Below are positions 16,812 through 23,902 of a DNA stretch of 64,000 nucleotides, piece after piece. Made by a program: the position numbers and the translations under genes. The stretch spans positions 5,211 through 69,210 of the forward strand of contig CAJTSQ010000010.1 in the NCBI GenBank assembly GCA_910578735.1, read 5' to 3'. Below the pieces are notes generated by a model that worked only from the letters and a program-made list of their open reading frames with translations, was not told the origin of the DNA and made no database searches. Numbering within the stretch: position 1 is the stretch's first letter; every line of letters begins with the position of its first letter. The stretch comes from an uncultured Oscillospiraceae bacterium (lineage in GTDB: Bacteria; Bacillota; Clostridia; Oscillospirales; Oscillospiraceae).

Positions 16812-17876
16812 ATGAACGCATTACAGCTGGACACCGTCCGCATGTCGGCGGACCGGACCTATCTGGAAATTCTGGACCAGACCCTGCTGCCCGGCACCAT
16901 CAAGGTGCTCAACGTCAGCAAGATTGAGGACATCTGGGAGGCCATCAAGCTTCTCCGTGTCCGGGGAGCTCCGGCCATCGGGGTGTGTGCCGGGTACGGT
17001 ATCGCCCTCACCGCCTCCCGCATCGACACCGCCGACCAGATGAAGTTTGCCGAGGAGTTCATGAAGCAGAAGGAGTACCTGGCCTCCTCCCGGCCCACGG
17101 CGGTGAACCTGTTCTGGGCCCTGGACCGGATGGAGCGAACCATGCGGGCCAGCCTGACCAAGCCTGTGGCGGAAATTAAGGAGATCCTCTTTGCCGAGGC
17201 CCAGGCCATCCGGGACGAGGACGTGGCCATCAGCCGGAGCATCGGCGAGATCGGCTTTGGCCTGCTCAAGCACGGGGACGGCATCCTCACCCACTGCAAC
17301 GCCGGCACCCTGGCCACCGCCAAATACGGCACCGCCACCGCCCCCATGTATGTGGCCCAGGAACACGGCTGGACCGACTTCCGGGTGTACTGCGACGAGA
17401 CCCGGCCTCTGCTCCAGGGCGCCCGGCTCACCGCGTTTGAGCTGCACAACGCCGGCATCGACACCACCCTCATCTGCGACAATATGGCCTCCATCACCAT
17501 GAAGCGTGGGCTGGTGAACATCGTCTTTGTGGGCTGCGACCGGGTGACCCGCAACGGCGACGCCGCCAACAAGATCGGCACCTCCGGCGTGGCCATCCTG
17601 GCCAAGCACTATGGCATCCCCTTCTATGTCTGCGCTCCCAGCTCCACCATCGACATGTCCTTGGAGACGGGGGACCAGATCCCCATCGAGGAGCGCGCCC
17701 CCGAGGAGGTCACCGAGATGTGGTATAAGGAGCGGATGGCCCCCGAGGGTGTGAAGGTGTGCAACCCCGCCTTCGACGTTACCGACCACTCCCTTATCAC
17801 CGGCATCATTACCGAGAAGGGACTGTGCAAGGCACCCTTCGACAAGGCCTTTGAGGAGTTGGGCATCGGCAAATAA
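16812..17876 (+). CDS. mtnA: S-methyl-5-thioribose-1-phosphate isomerase
   Basis: MtnA opens the ring of methylthioribose-1-phosphate to methylthioribulose-1-phosphate. The 354 residues hold the family set: RVRGAPAIGVCAGYG, the catalytic Cys in THCNAGTLAT (about residue 161), and the Asp motif GCDRVTRNGDAANKIGT (about residue 241). GGAAGGAG precedes the ATG. The gene is the last of the importer unit. Some homologues (DrdI) act on 5-deoxyribose-1-phosphate. No later enzyme of the aerobic methionine salvage (mtnB, C, D) occurs in the window, so the product probably goes to an aldolase or the RuBisCO-like protein. Confidence 0.93.
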   Translation: MNALQLDTVRMSADRTYLEILDQTLLPGTIKVLNVSKIEDIWEAIKLLRVRGAPAIGVCAGYGIALTASRIDTADQMKFAEEFMKQKEYLASSRPTAVNLFWALDRMERTMRASLTKPVAEIKEILFAEAQAIRDEDVAISRSIGEIGFGLLKHGDGILTHCNAGTLATAKYGTATAPMYVAQEHGWTDFRVYCDETRPLLQGARLTAFELHNAGIDTTLICDNMASITMKRGLVNIVFVGCDRVTRNGDAANKIGTSGVAILAKHYGIPFYVCAPSSTIDMSLETGDQIPIEERAPEEVTEMWYKERMAPEGVKVCNPAFDVTDHSLITGIITEKGLCKAPFDKAFEELGIGK

Positions 17877-17893
17877 GCGTTCGGAGCCGAAAA

Positions 17894-17923
17894 AGAGCCG
17901 GCGGCTGAACCGCCGCCGGCTCT
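17894..17923 (-). terminator. Convergent hairpin terminator
   Basis: A 12-bp stem (AGAGCCGGCGGC / GCCGCCGGCTCT) has a TTTTT run on the minus strand, closing the DeoR gene. On the plus strand, after mtnA, it lacks a T-run and may be partial. Confidence 0.75.
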
Positions 17924-17939
17924 CTGCGCGCCTGCCGCC

Positions 17940-18692
17940 CTAAAAGCAGGACACGCCAATGGATTTCAGGTGGTTCTGCCACACCGGGGAGAGAGTCTGA
18001 TTGCAGATGATTCCCGTCAGCTCCTCCAGAGGGCAGATATTCAAAAAGGAGATCCCGTCCAGCTTGCTGTGGTCCACCGCCAGATAGGTGCTGTGGCTGC
18101 GGCGGAGCATAGTCCGCCGGGCCAGGGCCTCCCCCTCGTTGGAGTCGGTGGCACCGAACTCCATGTGGACGGTGCGGCAGGAGAGAAAGGCCTTGTCCGC
18201 GTAGTACCGGCTCAGATCCTCCACCGTCTGTTCCCCGCAGAAGGACATGGTCCGGGTGGAGTAGTTTCCTCCCGCCAGAATCAGCTTGACGCTGGCCGAG
18301 GCGGAGAGGATGTCCGCCACCTTCAGGGAGTTGGTCACCACTGTGATATGCTTTTCCAAAAGTTCTTGGGCGATGCACCAGTCGGTGGTGGAGGCGTCTA
18401 AAAAGATGGAGTCGCCCGTGTTGATCAGCTGGGCACATTTCAGAGCGATGGCCTTTTTCTCCTGCTTGCGGATGACCGAGCGGGCCGATACGCTGATGTC
18501 GTTTTGAACTCCGTCGGTGATGTAGGCGCCGCCATGGGTGCGGATGAGCAGGCCGGAGGCCTCCAGCTCCTTCAGGTCCCGGCGGATGGTCTCGGTGGCC
18601 ACCTCCAGGGTGGAGGCCAGTTGGGTCACATTGACGCTCTGCTGCTCCCGCAGCAGCTCCAGAATCGCGTTGCGGCGGGCGATAGCCAACAT
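17940..18692 (-). CDS. DeoR-family transcriptional regulator
   Basis: DeoR regulators sense phosphorylated sugars and repress catabolic operons. The 250 residues have an N-terminal winged helix (NAILELLREQQSVNVTQLA, then TETIRRDLKELEASGLL) and a C-terminal sugar-phosphate sensor domain (IFLDASTTDWCIAQ, ITVVTNS, LILAGGNYSTRTMSFCG). The frame is open to 18989, but ATG 18692 is preceded by AAAGGGGGG and starts the standard MLAIARRNAIL. It is divergent from the transketolase/microcompartment operon and next to mtnA, so it likely controls both units, with a pathway sugar phosphate as signal. Confidence 0.92.
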   Translation of the reverse strand: MLAIARRNAILELLREQQSVNVTQLASTLEVATETIRRDLKELEASGLLIRTHGGAYITDGVQNDISVSARSVIRKQEKKAIALKCAQLINTGDSIFLDASTTDWCIAQELLEKHITVVTNSLKVADILSASASVKLILAGGNYSTRTMSFCGEQTVEDLSRYYADKAFLSCRTVHMEFGATDSNEGEALARRTMLRRSHSTYLAVDHSKLDGISFLNICPLEELTGIICNQTLSPVWQNHLKSIGVSCF

Positions 18693-18717
18693 AGCGATTC
18701 CCCCTTTCTTTTGGTCT

Positions 18718-18746
18718 ATGCTACCATAAAAAAGGGCCGATTGCAA
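18718..18746 (-). promoter_or_regulatory. Possible promoter of the DeoR gene
   Basis: On the minus strand TTGCAA and TAGCAT are spaced by 17 bp. The 72-bp divergent region must also carry the start signals of the microcompartment operon, for which I see no good -35/-10 pair. Confidence 0.45.
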
Positions 18747-18764
18747 ATTAAAAGAGGGATTATA

Positions 18765-19691
18765 ATGAGAAAATTTGACCGGCTGTGGGCCGGAGAGGTG
18801 GACCGCATTGCCCAGGGCGTCCGCCTCCGGGTCTTTCAGCACACGGTGGAGCAGCGGGGGGGCTACCTGTCCCAAGCCTGCTCCTCCGGACAAATCCTGG
18901 GGGCGCTGTACCACGGGCTGATGCATCTGCCTCCGGTGGACGCACCCCTGCTTCCCGACCCCTGGAGCGGGGTGCCCGGGCCGGAGCACCCCGCCCGGAC
19001 GGGAATCAAATTCAACTCCAACGGCCTGCCCGGCTATGACCGGTTTGTCCTCTCACCGGCCCAGTACGCCCTGGTACTCTACGCCGTTCTTATTGAGACG
19101 GGCCGGATGGACGAACACGGGATGAAGGACTACAACCAGGACGGCAGCAGCGTGGAGATGATCGGCGCGGAGCACTCCCCCGGCATGGAGGTCACCACCG
19201 GCTCCCTGGGCCAGGGAATCAGCCAGGCCAGCGGCATCGCCATGGCCCTGGGGCTCAAGGGGGAGACGGGCCGGGTGTTCGTCTTTCTCTCCGACGGCGA
19301 GTGCCAGTCCGGGGAATTCTGGGAGGCCCTCCAGGCGGCCAGCTTCCATAAACAGGACAACCTGATTCTGATCGTGGACCGCAACGGCTGCCAGTGCGAC
19401 GGGGTGATGGACCCGGTGATGAACATCGAGCCCTTCGATGACCGGTTCCGGGCCTTTGGGTGCGCGTGCGTCCGGATCACCGGCCACGACCCCCTGGCCC
19501 TGGCTGCGGCGCTGGAGACGCCCCACGAGGGAAAGCCCCTGGCGGTGGTCTGCGACACCGACCCCTGCTATCAGATGGAGTTTCTCCGGGAGCGGCATCC
19601 CAAATTCCACTACATCCGCTTTACCCAGACGGGGCAGTGGGAGGACTACCGGGACCGCTATGAGGCCATGGCAAAGGAGGCGGGGAAGTAA
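18765..19691 (+). CDS. Transketolase, N-terminal (ThDP-binding) subunit
   Basis: Split transketolases carry the diphosphate-binding half and the pyrimidine-binding half as two proteins. This 308-residue half has the thiamine-diphosphate motif SDGECQSGEFWEA (about residue 175), with the Asn of VDRNG at the expected distance, and the GSLGQGISQASGIAMAL stretch. The frame extends upstream to 18504, but ATG 18765 starts the family sequence and has AGAGGG before it. Its stop overlaps the start of the C-terminal subunit (TAATG). It opens the microcompartment operon. Relatives act on pentulose phosphates, including apulose-4-phosphate; here it may act on a product of the RuBisCO-like protein. Confidence 0.9.
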   Translation: MRKFDRLWAGEVDRIAQGVRLRVFQHTVEQRGGYLSQACSSGQILGALYHGLMHLPPVDAPLLPDPWSGVPGPEHPARTGIKFNSNGLPGYDRFVLSPAQYALVLYAVLIETGRMDEHGMKDYNQDGSSVEMIGAEHSPGMEVTTGSLGQGISQASGIAMALGLKGETGRVFVFLSDGECQSGEFWEALQAASFHKQDNLILIVDRNGCQCDGVMDPVMNIEPFDDRFRAFGCACVRITGHDPLALAAALETPHEGKPLAVVCDTDPCYQMEFLRERHPKFHYIRFTQTGQWEDYRDRYEAMAKEAGK

Positions 19692-20692
19692 TGGAGATAT
19701 GCAAACGGGTCCACGCCAACAACCTGGTCCGGTGGGCCAAGGACAAGCCGGAGGTGCTGGTCCTCTCCGCCGACCTGACCAGCTCCTGCGAGGCGGATTC
19801 CTTCCGGGATACCTATCCCGACCGCTTCTTCTCTATGGGCATCGCCGAGCAGAACATGCTGGGCTTTGCCGGAGGGCTGGCCCGAGAGGGCTTTGTCCCC
19901 TTCGTCCACACCTTCGCGGTGTTCATCTACCGCCGGGCTCTGGACCAAATCGCGATGTCGGTGGCCTACCCCAACCTGCCGGTGAAGATGATCGGGTTTC
20001 TTCCCGGCGTCACCACCCCCGGCGGGGCCACTCATCAGGCCATCGAGGACGCGGCCATTATGCGTGCCCTGCCCAACATGACGGTGCTGGAGGTGGGGGA
20101 CGCTACCGAGGTGGAGAATGTCCTCCAGATCGCCTACGACATCCCCGGCCCGGTGTATGTCCGCATGCTCCGGGGGGAGGTCCCCCGGCTGTTCCAAACC
20201 CCCATGGAGCTGGGCAAGGCCCGGAAGCTGACAGAGGGGGACGACCTGGTGATCGTCTCCGCCGGCCTGTGTACCGAGGAGTGCCTGCGGGCGGTAAAGG
20301 TGCTGGAGACCAATGGCATTCAGGCGTCTATCTACCACATTTCCACCCTGAAACCCTTTGACTATCCGGAAATAGTTGCGCATATTGCCCGCAGCCGCTA
20401 CGGGGTCATTTCTCTGGAGAACCATACGGTGGTGGGCGGCCTGGGCTCCTGCCTGGCGGAGGCCATGGCGGAGGCGGGAGTGGGCAAAAAGCTCATCCGC
20501 CTGGGGATTCAGGACCAGTTCCTCCACGGGGCCAGCCGCAGCTACCTGATGAAGGAGTACGGCATGGACGTGAACGCCCTGCTGTCCGCCGTGGAGCGGG
20601 CGGTGGGCAGGTCCCTCCTCATCCGGGAGGAGGACGTGGGCCAGGTGTTCCTCCCCGCGGCCCTCAGCGACGCCAAGCCAGAGGCGCTGTGA
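19691..20692 (+). CDS. Transketolase, C-terminal (pyrimidine-binding) subunit
   Basis: This 333-residue protein completes the split transketolase. It holds the catalytic Glu in MGIAEQNMLGFAGGLA (about residue 53), the HTFAVFIYRRALDQI segment, and TTPGGATHQAIEDAA, then the C-terminal transketolase domain (IVSAGLCTEECLRAVKVL). Translation is coupled to the N-terminal subunit by overlap. Neither half shows an obvious encapsulation peptide, so the enzyme is likely outside the shell. Confidence 0.9.
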   Translation: MEICKRVHANNLVRWAKDKPEVLVLSADLTSSCEADSFRDTYPDRFFSMGIAEQNMLGFAGGLAREGFVPFVHTFAVFIYRRALDQIAMSVAYPNLPVKMIGFLPGVTTPGGATHQAIEDAAIMRALPNMTVLEVGDATEVENVLQIAYDIPGPVYVRMLRGEVPRLFQTPMELGKARKLTEGDDLVIVSAGLCTEECLRAVKVLETNGIQASIYHISTLKPFDYPEIVAHIARSRYGVISLENHTVVGGLGSCLAEAMAEAGVGKKLIRLGIQDQFLHGASRSYLMKEYGMDVNALLSAVERAVGRSLLIREEDVGQVFLPAALSDAKPEAL

Positions 20693-20701
20693 GGTAACCG
20701 G

Positions 20702-21850
20702 ATGAAATTCAAGTATTACAACGACGGCGACCTGCGCCGCCAGTTGACCGGAGACGGCTTTACCGTCATCTACCGCGTCCGGGGCACGGAAAAGGAGGCC
20801 CTGGAGGTCGCCAAAAACATGTGTGTAGAGCAGACAGTGGAGTTTCCCGCCGCCCATATTGAGTGCCCCGCTATCCAGGACGGCATTCTGGGGGATATCG
20901 ACTACACCGAGGACCTGGGAGACGGCTGGCAGCGGGTGGACATCGTCTATGCCGCCCAGACGGCGGGGGAGGACTTTCCTCAGCTGCTCAACGTAATCTT
21001 CGGCAACAGCAGCATCCTTCCCGATATCACGGTGGAGCGGGTGTGCCTGTCCGAGTCCATGAAGAAGACCTTCCCCGGGCCCAAATTCGGGGTCCAGGGG
21101 CTGCGGGAGCGGCTGGGCGTCTATGGACGGCCCTTTACCTTCACTGCGCTGAAACCGATGGGCCTGCCCCCGGAGGCCCTGGCGGAGGAGGCCTACCGGT
21201 GCGCGCTGGGGGGGATTGACCTTATTAAGGACGACCACGGCCTGATGGACCAGCCCTTTGCCCCCTTCCGGGAGCGGGTGGAGCAGGCTGCCGCCGCCGT
21301 CCGCCGGGCCAATGAGGAGACAGGCGGGCATACCGCCTACATCCCCAATGTATCCGGCTCCTTCCGCCACATGGACGAGCGTCTGCAGCTGGCTGCCGAC
21401 TGCGGCTGCGGTGGAGTGATGGTAGCCCCGGGACTGGTGGGATTCGACCTGATCGGCTACGCGGCGGAGAAGACCGGCCTGCCGGTGGTGTGCCACCCGG
21501 CCTTTCTGGGCGGAAACCTGGACCGGGGCCAGGGGGGCATCGCCTGCCCCTGCCTCTTCGGCCAGCTGCCCCGGCTGGCGGGGGCGGATATCACCGTCTT
21601 CCCCAACTTCGGGGGCCGCTTCTCCCTCAGCGAGGCGCAGTGCGCCGGTATCCGGAATATGGCCTCGGAGGACCAGGGGGCCATCCGCGCCATTCTGCCC
21701 TCCCCCGCCGGAGGGATGACCTTTGAGAAGGTTGGGCCTATGCGGGAGTTTTACGGAAACGACACCGCCCTGCTCATGGGCGGCGGGCTGTTCACCGCCC
21801 CCGGTACCCTGACAGAGAACTGCCAGCGATTTTTACACGAATTACAATAA
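20702..21850 (+). CDS. RuBisCO-like protein (form IV type)
   Basis: RuBisCO-like proteins do not fix CO2 but isomerise or enolise sugar phosphates. The 382 residues contain a RuBisCO large-chain fold with the KP-type motif TALKPMGLPPE (Lys at about 150) and the metal-binding GGIDLIKDDHGL (Lys to be carbamylated at about 175). Compared with true RuBisCO (KPKxGL; KxDE), the second Lys is Met and the last metal ligand Glu is His. It does not look like the MtnW enolase. A Rhodospirillum relative converts 5-methylthioribulose-1-phosphate to 1-methylthioxylulose-5-phosphate, which would fit the MtnK-MtnA product. It lies 10 nt behind the transketolase and 19 nt before an aldolase. Confidence 0.92.
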   Translation: MKFKYYNDGDLRRQLTGDGFTVIYRVRGTEKEALEVAKNMCVEQTVEFPAAHIECPAIQDGILGDIDYTEDLGDGWQRVDIVYAAQTAGEDFPQLLNVIFGNSSILPDITVERVCLSESMKKTFPGPKFGVQGLRERLGVYGRPFTFTALKPMGLPPEALAEEAYRCALGGIDLIKDDHGLMDQPFAPFRERVEQAAAAVRRANEETGGHTAYIPNVSGSFRHMDERLQLAADCGCGGVMVAPGLVGFDLIGYAAEKTGLPVVCHPAFLGGNLDRGQGGIACPCLFGQLPRLAGADITVFPNFGGRFSLSEAQCAGIRNMASEDQGAIRAILPSPAGGMTFEKVGPMREFYGNDTALLMGGGLFTAPGTLTENCQRFLHELQ

Positions 21851-21868
21851 GAAAGGAGGAGACCAGCC

Positions 21869-22687
21869 ATGTACGGTGAAGAGCGAGACCGCTACCTCTC
21901 CGACCGGGACGCGAAAGCGGAAATCCTGGAGGTGGGGCGGCGGATGTACGCCAAAAACTATGTGGTGTCCAACGATGGGAACATCACCTGCAAGGTCTCT
22001 CCCACCACCCTCTGGACCACCCCGACCGGGGTGAGCAAGGGGTATATGACCGACGAGATGCTGATTAAGGTGGACTTGGAGGGACATGTGCTCCAGGGGA
22101 CCCGAAAGCCCTCCAGCGAGCTGAAGATGCACCTGCGGGTGTATCAGGAGAACCCGGACCTCATCGCCTGCGTCCACGCCCACCCCCCGGTGGCCACATC
22201 CTTCGCCATCGCGGGCATCGCCCTGGACCGGCCCATCCTGCCCGAGGGAGTGGTGCAGCTGGGGGTGGTGCCGGTGGCCCCCTACGCCACCCCCGGCACC
22301 CAGGAGGTCCCCGATTCCATCGCCCCCTACTGCCGCACCCACAACGGGGTCCTGCTGGCCAACCACGGGGCCCTCACCTGGGGTATGAGCCCCATGCAGG
22401 CCTACATGCGCATGGAGTCGCTGGAGTACTACGCCCTGGTTACCATGTATACCGGCAACATCATCGGCCGGGCCAACGAGCTGTCCTGCGAGCAGGTGGA
22501 CCGGCTGGTGGAGACCAGGACCAAGCTGGGCATCACCACCGGCGGACGGCCGGTGTGCCGCTACGCCCCCTCCGGACAACCCTCCCCCTGCTCACAGGGG
22601 CAGAGCTGCCCCGGCGGTTCCCCCTGTGAAAACGGCGAGGTGGCCAGCGTAGTGCGCAACGTCATGGCCAGGATGCAGGGGCGGTAG
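21869..22687 (+). CDS. Class II aldolase with C-terminal encapsulation-type helix
   Basis: Class II (fuculose-phosphate type) aldolases split ketose-1-phosphates into DHAP and an aldehyde using zinc. The 272 residues have the zinc-binding HAH (VHAHPPVATS, about residue 102), the late His in LANHGALTWG (about 165) and SNDGNITCKV near the start. The aldolase domain ends at about residue 230. A linker with four Cys follows, then an amphipathic helix EVASVVRNVMARMQ, typical of peptides that target enzymes into microcompartments. AAAGGAGG precedes the ATG. It is a candidate to cleave 5-methylthio- or 5-deoxyribulose-1-phosphate inside the shell. Confidence 0.9.
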   Translation: MYGEERDRYLSDRDAKAEILEVGRRMYAKNYVVSNDGNITCKVSPTTLWTTPTGVSKGYMTDEMLIKVDLEGHVLQGTRKPSSELKMHLRVYQENPDLIACVHAHPPVATSFAIAGIALDRPILPEGVVQLGVVPVAPYATPGTQEVPDSIAPYCRTHNGVLLANHGALTWGMSPMQAYMRMESLEYYALVTMYTGNIIGRANELSCEQVDRLVETRTKLGITTGGRPVCRYAPSGQPSPCSQGQSCPGGSPCENGEVASVVRNVMARMQGR

Positions 22688-22690
22688 CCT

Positions 22691-23572
22691 ATGGAGAAGA
22701 AGGATATTCGCAACGCGGTACTCTCTCATCTGGCGGTTATGGGGACAAAGTATGTTCCCGCCGGAGTGAGCGCCCGGCACGTCCACCTGAGCCGGGAGGA
22801 CCTGGACCGGCTCTTCGGGCCGGGCTGTGCCCTCCACCCCTGTAAGGCCCTGTCCCAGCCAGGACAGTTTGCCGCCCAAGAACGGGTGACTGTATCCGGT
22901 CCCAGGGGGGAGCTTGCCAACGTCCGGGTGCTGGGCCCCGTCCGAGGCCAAACCCAGGTGGAGCTGACCTTCTCCGAGGCAAAAAAGCTGGGCATTCCCG
23001 GCCAGATACGGATGTCCGGCGATGTGGACGGCACCCCGGGCTGCACCCTGAAGGGTCCGGCGGGTCAGCTGGTCATCCCGCAAGGGGTGATTGTCCCGGC
23101 CCGGCACCTGCATCTGTCCCCCCAGCAGGCGGCCTGCTTCGGCCTGAAGGACGGCCAGGCGGTGTCCCTGCGCATGGGTGGGCAGCGTGGCGGCGTGCTG
23201 GACCAGGTAATCTGCCGGGTGGGGGAGGGCCACGACCTGGAAGTCCACCTGGACACCGACGAGGCCAACGCCCTGTACGTCACTGACGGAGACCTGCTGG
23301 AGCTGGTCATGCCCGGCGGTGAAAAGAAGGGGGGCTGTTCCTGCGGCGGAGACTGTCACGGCTCCTGTCAGGGCGGCTGCCACTCTCATGCTGCTCCGGA
23401 GGCGCCCCCGGAAAAGCCCAGGGAAACCGAGCCCATGGACCTGGTCACCGAGCGGGACGTGGAGGAGGCCTGGAAACAGGGGATCCCCGTGATCCGCTGC
23501 CTGCCCCGGTGCATCGTCACCGACGCCGCCCGGGAGCGGGCCATGAGTCTGGAAATTGAGATCAAGCGTTAA
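22691..23572 (+). CDS. pduL: PduL-type phosphate acyltransferase with C-terminal extension
   Basis: PduL swaps CoA for phosphate on an acyl group, recycling CoA inside the microcompartment. The 293 residues begin with a helix (DIRNAVLSHLAVMG) resembling an encapsulation peptide, then two PduL halves with metal-binding ARHVHLS and ARHLHLS. After about residue 210 comes a Cys/His-rich segment (five Cys, three His within 20 residues), then a domain of about 45 residues (LVTERDVEEAWKQG ... VTDAARERAMSLEIEI) that resembles the N-terminus of EutT. Standard PduL is about 210 residues, so the tail is an addition. The start lies 3 nt behind the aldolase stop. Confidence 0.9.
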   Translation: MEKKDIRNAVLSHLAVMGTKYVPAGVSARHVHLSREDLDRLFGPGCALHPCKALSQPGQFAAQERVTVSGPRGELANVRVLGPVRGQTQVELTFSEAKKLGIPGQIRMSGDVDGTPGCTLKGPAGQLVIPQGVIVPARHLHLSPQQAACFGLKDGQAVSLRMGGQRGGVLDQVICRVGEGHDLEVHLDTDEANALYVTDGDLLELVMPGGEKKGGCSCGGDCHGSCQGGCHSHAAPEAPPEKPRETEPMDLVTERDVEEAWKQGIPVIRCLPRCIVTDAARERAMSLEIEIKR

Positions 23573-23590
23573 AATAAAGTAGGTGAAGCT

Positions 23591-23902
23591 ATGCAAATTG
23601 CCAGAGTGATCGGCTCTGTGGTGAGCACCTCCAAGTCCGACCGGCTGACCGGCCTGAAGCTCCTGGTGGTCCGGAACATCGACCTGGACACCATGGAGGA
23701 GAAGGGCTCCCCCATCATCGCCATTGACGCGGTGGGGGCGGGGGAGGGCGAGGTGGTCATGCTGTGCGCCGGGTCTTCCTCCCGGATGACCGAAACCACC
23801 AAGGACAAGCCGGCGGACTGCACCATCACGGCCATCATCGACTACATCGACATTGACCACAAGCGGGTCTTTGACAAGCACCAAGAAGGAGGTGAGCGGT
23901 AA
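23591..23902 (+). CDS. EutN/CcmL-type shell vertex protein (BMC-P 1)
   Basis: BMC-P proteins form pentamers that cap the vertices of the shell. The 103 residues start with the family pattern MQIARVIGSVVSTSKSDRLTG and contain GLKLLVV and IAIDAVGAGEGEVVMLCAGSSSR. The C-terminus is longer and more charged than in the other two paralogues here. Its stop overlaps the aldehyde dehydrogenase start (TAATG). Confidence 0.93.
   Translation: MQIARVIGSVVSTSKSDRLTGLKLLVVRNIDLDTMEEKGSPIIAIDAVGAGEGEVVMLCAGSSSRMTETTKDKPADCTITAIIDYIDIDHKRVFDKHQEGGER

Noticed and set aside
20702..21850. True CO2-fixing RuBisCO
   Set aside because: Active-site Lys and Glu positions are replaced (KPMG; KDDH) and no phosphoribulokinase or AMP-pathway gene is nearby.
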